A DNA stretch of 64,000 bases from Panax quinquefolius (Eukaryota; Streptophyta; Magnoliopsida; Apiales; Araliaceae): assembly GCA_020205615.1 (NCBI GenBank), contig JAINUW010000512.1:744001-808000 (forward strand). The letters run 5' to 3'. This document shows, in pieces, positions 12,011 to 25,314 of the stretch (its first letter is position 1; every line of letters starts with the position of its first letter). Below the pieces are notes generated by a model. It saw nothing but the letters and a program-made list of their open reading frames with translations, was not told where the DNA came from and ran no database searches. The position numbers and the translations under genes are program-made.

Positions 12011-13201
12011 TTATTAGTATGATTATGAACAGAATCGTGATTTGGTATAACCATGATATTTGATGTTTCGTAAAGACAGTGATGAAAATTATCTTCGCCC
12101 GGATGAGAAGAGGAATTTAGAATCACAATTATGATTATGAAGTTATTCATATGATTGTGGAAAGGAACCGCTGATTGATGTTACTGTGGATAAAACATTG
12201 TGGTGGACTTTTAACGTGGAGAAGATAATAGATTTTATAGTCTATTCGACTCTTTTAATGGATCGCTTCGTTCACCGCAACTATGGTTGAAAAGTTTTAT
12301 CATCTACCATATGTTCTAAATCTCTCGATTGACATCGATGAAGACTATTGATAATTTATTTATCTTTAGTCATAATATTCTTTATCGAGCTAGTCAGGTT
12401 TCACCCTTTTGTTTCACAATTCCTTTCGTGTAATAAAAGTGTAAATGGGGTGAATGAGATAACAAGGAATAGAACATGGTCTATAGTTGTTGAGGTTCTC
12501 CCTAAAGAGTATGAAAATAATTTTATTGAGGGCTTTAGTGTGTCAGATTTTATACATCATTTAATAGTTATTTTGGTGAATTAAATAGGTGAGGAGAACC
12601 CAACTTTGGAAGGGTGTTTTGTCACTATCATACAAGATGTCTAATGACATACAAACTCGTGTTATCATAAGACACGGTTGTGTTTCATCCACTTGTCGAG
12701 TATATTTACGAAAGCACTACCTATACGATCTTCGTGTTTGTTTGAAGTATAATTTCAATTGAGACAATGTGGAGATAATGATAAATCAAGAGAAGACTCG
12801 CCATCGGGAAGAATATGATAGTAATCTTCTCGCTTTTCTTTGGGGTCTATCGGGTCAACCAAGGATAATTTTGCGGGCTATATGATATCTACCATAACCT
12901 AAAAAAGCATGGCCTCCCATGTACGAAGGTTTCTCGAGCACTTCCCAAAGATTCTAATTTCTAAAACAGCTTTTGACTATACCTTTATGTAAGGTGTCAT
13001 GGTGACGTGTTATCCAAGTTGGTGTCCAGAGTTACATTTGGTATATATTGGTATCAAACTCACAAAATACGTGTTGTTGTATGTTGTATTGTTTTTGCAC
13101 GCACAATTGTTGTAATAAAGTTGTAGTTATTTTTCGCACATCATATATTTAGCGCACTCGTAACGGGTTGGATGGAATGGACCTATTTTGGGGTCGTTAC
13201 A

Positions 13202-13527
13202 TTTGGTATCGTAGTTAGGGATATGATCTCCAAGATGAGATCTGGATTAGAAGGAGAGGGAGAGATGAGTAAATCCTTCGCTAAGGTGTCCTACCTAAGC
13301 TTATTTTTGTGGGTCACCATAATATCTGGATATTATGTGATATGTTAATTTGTTAAATTAACCCTTGTTTTGAAGTCGATTCTAGAATGATATCCAAATA
13401 TGTGAGACGAAAGCAATAGAATCATCATGATGATGGGGAGATAGAATCAAATGAAAACAAGGTATTCTCAACTCTTTGAAATACTGTGTACGTAAATTTT
13501 GGGACTTAAATTTCATAAGGAGGGAGA
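13202..13527 (+). mobile_element. Family B internal domain 1 (non-coding)
   Basis: Only about 326 bp lie between two LTRs. The primer-binding site reads TGGTATCGTAGTTAGGG from 13204 (compare TGGTATCGAGC at 33211 and the canonical initiator-Met-tRNA site TGGTATCAGAGC). Then comes leader sequence homologous to that after 33211. The last 80-90 bp match the end of the family A chromodomain reading frame. The polypurine tract AAGGAGGGAGA is at 13517-13527. Gag, protease, reverse transcriptase, RNase H and integrase are absent. Confidence 0.85.
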
Positions 13528-13581
13528 TCAGAAGACCCTAATTTTATGAAATAAAAGTATTCAATTTTTTTAATTTTTCAT

Positions 13582-13746
13582 AAGTTACTATTCATGAGTT
13601 ACTATTCATGAGTTACTATTCAGTTACTATTTACTATTCACGAAGTTACTATTCACGAAGTTACTATTCACGAGTTACTATTCGAAGTTACTATTCACGA
13701 AGTTACTATTCACGAAGTTACTATTCATTTTAGTACTATTCATGAA
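13582..13746 (+). repeat. ACTATTCACGAAG minisatellite, copy 2
   Basis: About 11 monomers, mixing CACGAAG and CATGAG endings. Confidence 0.85.
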
Positions 13747-14725
13747 GCATGATAATATTTTTTTTTTTCGAAGAAGGCATTACTCAATAATAATGTTATA
13801 AAGAATTATCGCTCAATATTATATTTTATCGATTCAATAATTGCTACGCTGATATTTTATATTATTGTTGTTTCAATAATTATCACTAAGACAAGATTTT
13901 CCATTATCTGAGCAATAATTCATATTATCCTAATAATATTATTGGATAACATTATTGGCAATGTCTAGAAAGTTCTCGCTTCTAAGGAGAGGTTTGGTCA
14001 CCTAATCATGCGCCAAAGAAGAGAAATTTTATCGAAAGCCCCTCTTTCCGGAACCACTCTCGTCATAATATTGTGATTATGTAATATTATTTGTGAATAA
14101 TTAATTATTGATTTTTATGATGAGAAAAATATTTATTTTATGTGGATATAGATGGAGAAAATTTTAAAATGACAATTGTTGAAAATTAATATTTTATCTT
14201 TTTCTCGATAAAATAATTCATTTAAATATATTATTTTAATAATATATTAATGGTGATATTTTTACAATGAATGTGGAATATATGAGTATATGAGGAGGAA
14301 GAATATTTTTGTGGCAATAAATGTTTAAAACATGTTAAACATGTCATGGACCCCATTTATCGATCAAATTTGATTATAAATCAGTAAAATCGTCTGCTTG
14401 TGGATTTTTGGCCAATTTTTGTTTGGAATTTGGAAAACTTTTTCGCAAAGTTGTAGAGAATTGAATTTCCTATAAAAACTCGCGAGATTCGAATTTTCTG
14501 ATAAAAGAGCTATTTATTATGAATTATTGAAGTTCAAGTTCAAATAATCGATTTTTGAAAGTTTAAATTAATTTTGTTAAGAAAAACGTTTTTTTTGTTT
14601 TTTGACATCATTATTAGTGTGTGAATTCAGATGGTCAGATGGTCAAAAGTGGGCTTAGGAATTTTTGTATATATTATATTAATATTTTATTAAATTTTTC
14701 GCTTTTGGTGTTCTAAGCATTTTCC

Positions 14726-14733
14726 TATAAATA
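14726..14733 (+). promoter_or_regulatory. Family B LTR TATA box
   Basis: TATAAATA in the context TTTCCTATAAATAGGTGC. Equivalent boxes are 10173-10180 (TATAAAAA), 19345-19352 (TATAAAAA), 23939-23946 and 28505-28512 (both TATAAATA). About 3 kb of LTR follows, so the R/U5 or leader region must be unusually long if this box is used. Confidence 0.58.
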
Positions 14734-16108
14734 GGTGCTTAGGTTAGAATTGAAAATCACATTTAAATCAAGTTTTCTCTCTATATTATCGAGTTTATTC
14801 TTGTGAGTATTTTGAGTATACTTTGAGTATTGCTATATACGGTGCAAGTTCGTTCAAATAAGTTATTCCAATGTAAGTATCGCTTTTCGAGGTAAGTGGA
14901 TAGTAAAGGATTTTAAGTGGTTATTATGTTTTTAGTTTCGAAATTTTTCTGGACCTTCAAAATTCTGGAAAAATTTGAAATGATATTTTGATGAGTTTTA
15001 GATTGTGTCCAAAATGGCGATTTTTGGATGTATAGATTAGAGTTATGGATTTTATGAGAAAAGACTATTTTAAAAGTAACTATTTATAACTCCTCAGGAT
15101 TAACTCCAAAATTGATGAAATTTTTATTGGGAGTACATCTATATAATATCAGTATACCGTATTAATTTCAGAATTTTTGGATAAAAGTATAATTTATGAT
15201 AAATGTTTAAATATTCGGTGGTTTTGGCCATATGAAAAAATAGTAAATGAATTTTAAAATTTTGAGAAAAATATATGTTCAATATGGGACTATGTTATGC
15301 TAAATCCCAGAAAAGAAATATTTTTGGAACTGATTTGGTATTTTTCATGAAAATGTTCTAGTTATGAGTAAATGAATTAAATATGTTATGTGAAGTAAGA
15401 AAATTAGAAAATATGATTTTATGTTTGAGAATCATATATGAGGTATATGCAGATTTTTGATGAGGGTTTTGGTTATTGGTGATGAAATTTTATGAGTTTG
15501 GCATTTTATGATGATTAAATGCATTAATTAGTAAAGTGTAAACAATTTAATTAAATTGTTTATAAGTTTTAGAAATGATTAAAATATTATTATAATATTA
15601 ATAATATTAGATTATGAGATTTCTAAGTGATTTATAACATTTGGATTAAGGTGTTATAAATATGGATATGAATTTTATTATTAAACTTTATCTTTTCGTG
15701 TCGAGGTTACTACGCACGATACTGCAGATTACGTATATTTAACACGGGTACTATTCATTAAAAATTGGTTTTTTTTTCTAACCAAATTATAGTTGATTTA
15801 TGAATATTACTCTTGAGATTAAATCTAGATGTTTTGATTATATTGATTTTATTATTTTATATAACATTTTATAAACCTAATGATGATATTTCTTTCACTC
15901 GAGTGTAAAGATGGGTAGATTATTGGTACGACGATCATGACTAGGTTCTTCTTCGCCAAGAGGGAAAAGTTGAATTGTGATCGGTATGATCATGACCATT
16001 AATGAATTTACAATTGAATATTTTTAACTTAAGTGCAAAGGTGAATCGATCAACACGGTTATAATTATTGTTATATAACTTCAAATGATTACGATTTTTT
16101 CGATATAT

Positions 16109-16584
16109 GAATATCTTCGCTCAGAATGCAAAGATGACTTGTTGTTGAATATCTTTAATTCAGAGTGCAAAGATGAATTATTGATGAATATCTTCGCTCA
16201 GAATGCAAAGATGACTTGTTGTGTGAATATCTTTAGCTCAGAAAGCAAAAAGATGAATTATCGATGAATATCGTTGTTGAATATCTTTACCTCAGAAAGC
16301 AAAAAGATGAATTATTGATGAATATCTTTCGCTCAGAATGCAAAGACGACTTGTTGTTGAATATCTTTAACCAGTAGCAAAAAAGATGAATTATTGATGA
16401 ATATCTTCGCTCAATGCAAAGACGACTGTTGTTGAATATCTTTAGCCCCGTAGGCAAAGATGAATTATTGATGAATATCTTCGCTCTCGAATGCAAAGAT
16501 GACTCGTTGTTGAATATCTTTAGCCCAGAGTAGTAAAGATGAACGTTGATGAATATCTTTCAACCCTGCAGCAAAAAGATGAAT
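16109..16584 (+). repeat. Tandem hairpin-monomer array, copy 2
   Basis: About 13 monomers, with one partial monomer near 16262-16275. Loop sequences vary most around CAG. Confidence 0.85.
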
Positions 16585-17796
16585 TTATTAGTATGATTAT
16601 GAACAGAACCGTGATTTGGTATAACCATGATATTTGATGTTTTCGTAAAGACAGTGATGAAAATTATCTTCTTCGCCCCGGATGAGAAGAGGAATTTAGA
16701 ATCACAATTATGATTATGAAGTTATTCATATGATTGTGGAAAGGAACCGCTGATTGATGTTGTTGTGGATAAAACATTGTTGGTGGACTTTAACGTGGAG
16801 AAGACAATAGACTTTATAGTCTATTCGACTCTTTTAATGGATCGCTTCGTTCACCGCAACTATGGTTGAAAAGTTTTATCATCTACCATATGTTCTAAAA
16901 TCGATTTATTATCGATGAAGACTATTGATAATTTATTTATCTTTAGTCATAATATTCTTTATCGAGCTAACAGGTTTCACCCTTTTTGTTTCACAATTCC
17001 TTTCGTGTAATAAAAGTGTAGCCGGGTCGAAATGGAGATAACAAGGAATAGAATCTGGTGGTCTATAGTTGTTGAGGTTCTCCCTAAAGAGTATGAAAAT
17101 AATTTTATTGAGGGCTTTAGTGTGTCAGATTTTATACATCATTTAATAGTTATTTTTGGTGAATTAAATAGGTGAGTGAGTTAACCCAACTTTGGAAGGG
17201 TGTTTTGTCACTATCATACAAGATGTCTAAATGACATACAAACTCGTGTTATCATAAGACATGGTGTGCTCATCCACTTGTCGAGTATATTTACAAGCAC
17301 TACCTATATGATCTGGTGTTTGTTTGAAGTATAATTTCAATTTGAGACAAAGGAGATAATGATAAATCAAGAGAAGACTCGCCATCGGGAAGAATATGAT
17401 AGTAATCTTTCTTTTTTTTGGGGGTCTATCGGGTCAACCAAGGATAATTTTGCGGGCCATATGATATCTACCATAACCTAAAAAGCATGGCCTCCCATGC
17501 ACGAAGGTTTCTCGAGCACTTCCCAAAGATTCTAATTTTAAAAAACAGCTTTTTGACTATACCTTTATGTAAGGTGTCATGGTGACGTGTTATCCAAGTT
17601 GGTGTCCAGAGTTACATTTGGTATATATTGGTATCAAATCAAAAAACTCACAAAATACAATTGTTGTTGTTGTAGTTTTTGCATTTACACAATTGTTGTA
17701 ATAAAGTTGTAGTTATTTTTCGCATCTATATATTCATGCGACTCGTAATGGGGGTGGATGGAATGGACCTATTTTGGGGGCAAACCGACAGGTACA

Positions 17797-18141
17797 TTTG
17801 GCATCGTAGTTGAGAGGGATATCGAGTTAGGGATACGATCTCCAATGAGATCGGATTAGAACCAGGAGGGGAGAGATGAGTAAATCCTTCGCTAAAGGTG
17901 TCCTACCTAAGCTTATTTGTCGGGTCACCATAATATCGGATATTATATGATATGTTAATTTGTTAAATTAACCTTGTTTTGAAGTCAGTATTCTAGAATG
18001 ATATCTCAAATACAGTGAGATGAAAGCAATGGAGAAATCATGATGACATGGGAGATAGAATCAAATGAAAACAAGGTATTCTCAACTCTTTGAAATATGT
18101 GTACGTAAATTTTGGGGACTTAAATTTCATAAGGAGGGAGA
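17797..18141 (+). mobile_element. Family B internal domain 2 (non-coding)
   Basis: About 345 bp. The primer site is altered to TGGCATCGTAG at 17799 and followed by a small duplication (GAGAGGGATATCGAGTTAGGG). The polypurine tract is AAGGAGGGAGA at 18131-18141. The remnant GGTATTCTCAACTCTTTGAA of the chromodomain end is present. Confidence 0.82.
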
Positions 18142-18187
18142 TTGAAGACCCCTAATTTTATGAAATAAAAGTATTCAATTTTTTTAT

Positions 18188-18376
18188 AATTACTATTCAT
18201 GAAGTTACTATTCATGAGTTACTATTCATGAGTTACTATTCACGAAGTTACTATTCATGAGTTACTATTCATGAGTTACTATTCACGAAGTTACTATTCA
18301 CGAAGTTACTATTCACGAAGTTACTATTCACGAAGTTACTATTCACGAAGTTACTATTCACTAGTACTATTCATGA
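18188..18376 (+). repeat. ACTATTCACGAAG minisatellite, copy 3
   Basis: The most regular copy. Five or six consecutive perfect 15 bp monomers AGTTACTATTCACGA lie at about 18270-18360. Because 15 is a multiple of three they create an artificial open frame repeating SYYSR, which is not a gene. Confidence 0.9.
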
Positions 18377-20727
18377 AGCATGATTTTTTTTTTTTCAGAA
18401 GAAGGCATTACTCAATAATTGTTATAAAGAATTATCGCTCAATATTATATTTTATCGATTCAATAATTGCTACGCTGATATTTTATATTATTGTTGTTTC
18501 AATAATTATCACTACACACAAGATTTTCCATTATCGAGCAATAATTCATATTATCCTAATAATATTATTGGATAACATTATTGGCAATGTCTAGAAAGTT
18601 CTCGCTCTAAGGAGAGGTTTGGTCACCTAATCGCGCCGCCAAGAAGAGAAATTTTATCGAAAGCCCCTCTTTCCGAACCGCCTCGTTGTCAATATTGTGA
18701 TTATGTAATATTATTTGTGAATAATTAATTATTGATTTTTATGATGAGAGAAAATATTTATTTTATGTGGATATAGATGGAGAAAATTTTAAAATGACAA
18801 TTGTTGAAAATTAATATTTTATCTTTTTCTCGATAAAATAATTCATTTAAATATATTATTTTAATAATATATTAATGGTGATATTTTTACAATGAATGTG
18901 GGATATATGAGTATATGAGGAGGAAGTATTTTTGTGGCATTAAATGTTTAAAACATGTTTTGTGTGTTGGTGGACACAATTATCGATCAAATTTGATTAT
19001 ATAATCGTAAAATCGCCTGCTTGTGGATTTCGGCCAATTTTTGTTTGGAATTTGGAAAACTTTCTTTCGCAAAGTTGTAGAGAATTGAATTTCCTATAAA
19101 AACTCGCGAGATTCGAATTTTCTGATGAAAGAGCTATTTATTATGAATTATTGAAGTTCAAGTTCAAATAATCGATTTTTGGGAGTTTAAATTAATTTTG
19201 TTAAGAAAAACGTTTTTTTTTTTTTTTTGGACATCATAACATGTGTGGCTGGTGTTTTGACGAAAAGGTGGGCTAAGGAAAATTAATATATATTATATTA
19301 ATATTATATTAAATTTTTTCGCTTTGGTGTTCTAAAGATTTTCCTATAAAAAAGGTGCTTAGGTTAGAATTGAAAATCACACCGTAAACAAGTTTTTTCT
19401 CTCTATCTATTATATCGAGTTTATTCTTGTGAGTATTTTGAGTATACTTTGAGTATTTCTATACGGTGCAAGTTCGTTCAAATGTTATTCCAAATGTAAG
19501 ATCGCTTTTTTTCGAGGTAAGTGGATAGTAAAGGATTTTAAGTGGTTATTATGTTTTTAGTTTTGAAATTTTTCTGGACCTTCAAAAATTCTGAAAAATT
19601 TGAAATGATATTTTGATGAGTTTTAGATTGTGTCCAAAATGGCGATTTTTGGATGTATAGATTTAGAGTTATGGATTTTATGAGAAAAGACTATTTTAAA
19701 AGTAACTATTTATAAACTCTGTGGTTAACTCCAAAATTGATGAAATTTTTATTGGGAGTACATCTATATAATATCAGTATACCGTATTAATTTCAGAATT
19801 TTTGGATAAAAGTATAATTTATGATAAATGTTTAAATATTCGGTGGTTTTGGCTATATGAAAAATAGTAAATGAATTTTTAAAATTTTGAGAAAAATATA
19901 TGTTCAATATGGGACTATGTTATGCTAAATCCCAGAAAAGAAATATTTTTGGAACTGATTTGGTATTTTCATGAAAATGTTCTAGTTATGAGTAAATGAA
20001 TTAAATATGTTATGTGAAGTAAGAAAATTAGAAAATATGATTTTATGGTTTGAGAATCATATATGAGGTATATGCAGATTTTTGATGAGGGTTTTGGTTA
20101 TTGGTGATGAAATTTTATGAGTTTGGCATTTTATGATGATTAAATGCATTAATTAGTAAAGTGTAAACAATTTAATTAAATTGTTTATAAGTTTTAGAAA
20201 TGATTAAAATATTATTATAATATTAATAATATTAGATTATGAGATTTCTAAGTGATTTATAACATTTGGATTAAGGTGTTATAAATATGGATATGAATTT
20301 TATTATTAAACTTTATCTTTTTTCGTCGTCGAGGTTACTACGCACGATACTAAGACTATGTATTTAACACGGGTACTATTCATTTAAAAATTGGTTTTTT
20401 TTTCTAACCAAATTATAGTTGATTTATGAATATTACTCTTGAGATTAAATCTAGATGTTTTGATTATATTGATTTTATTATTTATATAACATTTTTATAA
20501 ACCTAATGATGATATTTCTTCACTCGAGTGTAAAGATGGGTAGATTATTGGTACGATCGTGACTATAGGTTCTCTTTGGCCAAGAGGGAAAAAGTTGAAT
20601 TGTGACCGGTATGATCATGACCATGAATTTACAATTGAATATTTTTAACTTAAGTGCAAAGGTGAATCGATCAACACGGTTATAATTATTGTTATATAAC
20701 TTCAGATGATTATTTCTTTCGATATAT

Positions 20728-21229
20728 GAATATCTTCGCTCAGAATGCAAAGATGATTGTTGTTGAATATCTTTAAATTCAGAGTGCAAAGATGAATTAT
20801 TGATGAATATTCTTTCAGAATCGCAAAGATGATTGTTGATGAATATCTTTAAATTCAGAAGCAGCAAAGATGAATTATCGATGAATATCTTTCGCTCAGA
20901 ATGCAAAGACGACCGTTGTTGAATATCTTTAAATTTCAAAGCAAAAAGATGAATTATCGATGAATATCTTTCGCTCGAATGCAAAGACGACTGTTGTTGA
21001 ATATCTTTAATTTCAGTAGGCAAAAAGATGAATTATTGATGAATATCTCGCTCAGAATGCAAAGACGACTGTTGTTGAATATCTTTAAATTTCAGTAGGC
21101 AAAAGATGAATTATTGATGAATATCTTCGCTCAGAATGCAAAGATGACTCGTTGTTGAATATCTTTTTACCCGAGAGTGTAAAGATGAACTGTTGATGAA
21201 TATTCAACCCGTGGTGCAAAAAGATGAAT
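20728..21229 (+). repeat. Tandem hairpin-monomer array, copy 3
   Basis: The longest array, about 14 monomers. Its antisense happens to stay open for about 0.5 kb, which I treat as an artefact of the 36 bp-like period. Confidence 0.85.
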
Positions 21230-22412
21230 TTATTAGTATGATTATGAACAGAATCGTGATTTGGTATAACCATGATATTTGATGTTTCGTAAAGACAGTG
21301 ATGAAAATTATCTTCGCCCCGGATGAGAAGAGGAATTTAGAATCACAATTATGATTATGAAGTTATTCATATGATTGTGGAAAGGAACCGCTGATTGATG
21401 TTAGGTGGATAAAACATTGTTGGTGGACTTTAACGTGGAGAAGATAATAGATTTTATAGTCTATTCGACTCTTTTAATGGATCGCTTCGTCTCACCGCAA
21501 CTATGGTTGAAAAGTTTTATCATCTACCATATGTTCTAAAATCTCGATTTACATCGATGAAGACTATTGATAATTTATTTATCTTTAGTCATAATATTCT
21601 TTATCGAGCTAGTCAGTGCTCACCCTTTGTTTCACAATTCCTTTCGTGTAATAAAAGTGTAGTGGGTCGAAATGAGATAACAAGGAATAGAAACTGGTGG
21701 TCTATAGTTGTTGAGGTTCTCCCTAAAGAGTATGAAAATAATTTTATTGAGGGCTTTAGTGTGTCAGATTTTATACATCATTTAATAGTTATTTTTGGTG
21801 AATTAAATAGGTGAGGAGTAACCCAACTTTGAAGGGTGTTTTGTCACTATCATACAAGATGTCTAATGACATACAAACTCGTGTTATCATAAGACATGGT
21901 TGTGCTCATCCACTTGTCGAGTATATTTACGAGCACTACCTATATATGATCTTGGTGTTTGTTTGAAGTATAATTTCAATTTGAGACAAAGGAGATAATG
22001 ATAAATCAAGAGAAGACTCGCCATCGGGAAGAATATGATAGTAATCTTCTCGCTTTTTTCTTTTGGGGTCTATCGGGTCAACCAAGGATAATTTGTGGCC
22101 ATATGATATCTACCATAACCTAAAAGCATGGCCTCCCATGTACGAAGGTTTCTCGAGCACTTCCCAAAGATTCTAATTTCTAAAACAGCTGACTGTACCT
22201 TTTATGTAAGGTGTCATGGTGACGTGTTATCCAAGTTGGTGTCCAGAGTTACAGTTACATTTGGTATATATTGGTATCAAAACTCACAAAATATGTGTTG
22301 TCAGATTTTGCACGACAATTGTTGTAATAAAGTTGTAGTTTGTTTTTTCGCATTATATATTTGGCGACTCGTAATGGGTTGGATGGAATGGACCTATTTT
22401 GGGGTCGTTACA

Positions 22413-22743
22413 TTGGTATCGTAGTTGGGGATACGATCTCCGCAGATCTCAGATGGATTAGAACCAGAGGGAGAGATGAGTAAATCCTTCTTCGCAAGTG
22501 TGTCCTACCTAAGCTTATTTGTTGGTCACCATAATATCGGATATTATGTGATATGTTAATTTGTTAAATTAACCTTGTTTTGAAGTCAGATTCTAGAATG
22601 ATATCTCAAATACGTGAGAGATGAGCAATGGAGAAATCATGATGATTATATGGGGAGATAGAATCAAATGAAAACAAGGTATTCTCAACTCTTTGAAATA
22701 CTGTGTACGAATTTTGGGACTTAAATTTCATAAGAGAGGGAGA
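22413..22743 (+). mobile_element. Family B internal domain 3 (non-coding)
   Basis: About 331 bp with primer site TGGTATCGTAGTTGGGG from 22414 and polypurine tract AAGAGAGGGAG at 22732-22742. No open frame of note. Confidence 0.83.
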
Positions 22744-22800
22744 TCAGAAGACCTCTAATTTTATGAAATAAAAGTATTCAATTTTTATAATTTTTCATAA

Positions 22801-22962
22801 TTACTATTCATGAGTTACTATTCATGAGTTACTATTCATGAGTTACTATTCACGAAGTTACTATTCACGAAGTTACTATTCAGTTACTAGTTACTATTCA
22901 CGAAGTTACTATTCATGAGTTACTATTCACGAAGTTACTATTCACGAAAGTACTATTCATGA
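22801..22962 (+). repeat. ACTATTCACGAAG minisatellite, copy 4
   Basis: About ten monomers, with an internal irregularity (CAGTTACTAGTTACTATTC). Confidence 0.85.
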
Positions 22963-25314
22963 AGCATGATATTTTTTTTTTCAGAAGAAGGCATTACTCA
23001 ATAATTGTTATAAAGAATTATCGCTCAATATTATATTTTATCGATTCAATAATTGCTACGCGTTGATATTTTATATTATTGTTGTTTCAATAATTATCAC
23101 AAGACAAGATTTTCCATTATCGAGCAATAATTCATATTATCCTAATAATATTATTGGATAACATTATTGGCAATGTCTAGAAAGTTCGCTTCTAAGGAGA
23201 GGTTTGGTCACCTAATCGCGGCCAAGAAGTGAGAAATTTTATCGAAAGCCCCTCTTTCCCGGAACCGCGGGTTGTCAATATTGTGATTATGTAATATTAT
23301 TTGTGAATAATTAATTATTGATTTTTATGATGAGAAAATATTTATTTTATGTGGATATAGATGGAGAAAATTTTTAAAATGACAATTGTTGAAAATTAAT
23401 ATTTTATCTTTTTCTCGATAAAATAATTCATTTAAAATATTATTTTAATAATATATTAATGGTGATATTTTTTACAATGAATGTGGGATATATGAGTATA
23501 TGAGGAGGAAGAGTATTTTTGTGGCAATAAATGTTTAAAACATGTTTATGTGTGTTGTGGACCCCATTATCGATCAAATTTGATTATAATCGTAAAAAAT
23601 CCTCCGCTTGTGGATTTTGGCCAATTTTTGTTTGGAATTTTGAAAAACTTTCTTCTGCAAAGTTGTAGAGAATTGAATTTCCTATAAAAACTCGCGAGAT
23701 TCGAATTTTCTGATAAAAGAGCTATTTATTATGAATTATTGAAGTTCAAGTTCAAATAATTCGATTTTTGAAAGTTTTAATTAATTTTGTTAACAAAAAC
23801 GTTTTTTTTTTTTTTTGACATCATTAACATGTGTGGCTGTGTTTCAGACCAAAAGATGGCTAAGAGGGCTTAGGAATTTAATATATATATATTAATATTT
23901 TATTAAATTTTTCGCTTTTGGTGTTCTAAGCATTTTCCTATAAATAGGTGCTTAGGTTAGAATTGAAAATCACACCGTAAATCAAGTTTTTCTCTCTATA
24001 TTATCGAGTTTATTTGTGTGATTTTTGAGTATACTTTGAGTATTTCTATACGGTGCAAGTTCGTTTCAAATAAGTTATTCCAAATAAGCGATCGCTTTTC
24101 GAGGTAAGTGGATAGTAGTGGATTTTAAGTGGTTATTATGTTTTTTAGTTCGAAATTTTTCTGGACCTTCAAAAATTCTGAAAAATTTGAAATGATATTT
24201 TGATGAGTTTTAGATTGTGTCCAAAATGGCGATTTTTGGATGTATAGATTAGAGTTATGGATTTTATGAGAAAAGACTATTTTAAAAGTAACTATTTATA
24301 ACTCCTTGTGATTAACTCCAAAATTGATGAAATTTTTATTGGGAGTACATCTATATAATATCAGTATACCGTATTAATTTCAGAATTTTTGGATAAAAGT
24401 ATAATTTATGATAAATGTTTAAATATTCGGTGGTTTTTGGCCATATATGAAAAATAGTAAATGAATTTTTAAAATTTTGAGAAAAATATATGTTCAATAT
24501 GGGACTATGTTATGCTAAATCCCAGAAAAGAAATATTTGGTATTTTTCATGAAAATGTTCTAGTTATGAGTAAATGAATTAAATATGTTATGTGAAGTAA
24601 GAAAATTAGAAAATATGATTTTATGGTTTGAGAATCATATATGAGGTATATGCAGATTTTTGATGAGGGTTTTGGTTATTGGTGATGAAATTTTATGAGT
24701 TTGGCATTTTATGATGATTAAATGCATTAATTAGTAAAGTGTAAACAATTTAATTAAATTGTTTATAAGTTTTAGAAATGATTAAAATATTATTATAATA
24801 TTAATAATATTAGATTATGAGATTTCTAAGTGATTTATAACATTTGGATTAAGGTGTTATAAATATGGATATGAATTTTATTATAAACTTTATCTTTTCG
24901 TCGTCGAGGTTACTTACGCACGATACTTGCAGATTACGTATGTAATAACACGGGTACTATTCACTTAAAAATTGGTTTCTTTTTTCTAACCAAATTATAG
25001 TTGATTTATGAATATTACTCTTGAGATTAAATCTAGATGTTTTGATTATATTGATTTTTTTTTATATAACATTCTTATAAACCTAATGATGATATTTCTT
25101 CGACTCGAGTGTAAAGATGGGTAGATTATCGGTACGATCGTGACCATAGGTTCTTCGGCCAAGAGGAAAAAGTTGAATTGTGACCGGTATGATCATGACC
25201 ACCATGAATTTACAATTGAATATTTTTAACTTAAGTGCAAAGGTGAATCGATCAACATGGTTATAATTATTGTTATATAACTTCAAATGATGATTATGAT
25301 TTTTTTCGATATAT

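Larger units (their letters stand above)
8964..13201 (+). mobile_element. Family B LTR copy 1 (5' end missing)
   Basis: It lacks the TGTAAGACC terminus and ends at GGGGTCGTTACA. In order it holds an ACTATTCACGAAG minisatellite (9053-9200), a block shared with family A (about 9230-9500), a TATA-like box TATAAAAA (10173-10180), an AT-rich 0.7 kb module (about 10380-11110), the hairpin array (11548-12010) and a conserved 3' block with TGGACCTATTTTGGGG. It has about 60 extra bases near 8990-9050 that other copies lack. No protein is encoded. Confidence 0.87.
13528..17796 (+). mobile_element. Family B LTR copy 2
   Basis: A full-length LTR of about 4269 bp from GAAGACCCTAATTTT to an altered end near 17775-17796, where about 15 extra bases separate TTTTGGGGG from ACA. 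TATAAATA at 14726-14733. The 5' terminus is not a clean TGTAAGACC, unlike copy 5. Module order is as in copy 1. Like its siblings it would have to be transcribed and reverse transcribed by proteins from a relative. Confidence 0.87.
18142..22412 (+). mobile_element. Family B LTR copy 3
   Basis: About 4271 bp from TTGAAGACCCC to GGGGTCGTTACA. It has the longest regular minisatellite and a TATAAAAA box at 19345-19352. The 0.7 kb module at 19555-20285 is nearly identical to the other copies. Confidence 0.87.

Noticed and set aside
18271..18594. Open frame with repeated SYYSR peptide
   Set aside because: It is the translation of the 15 bp minisatellite at the start of LTR copy 3. The other copies break the frame, and there is no conserved domain.
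20520..21023. Long antisense open frame across a repeat array
   Set aside because: The frame is the reverse complement of the hairpin monomers. Its peptide repeats with the DNA monomer and is not conserved in the other four units.
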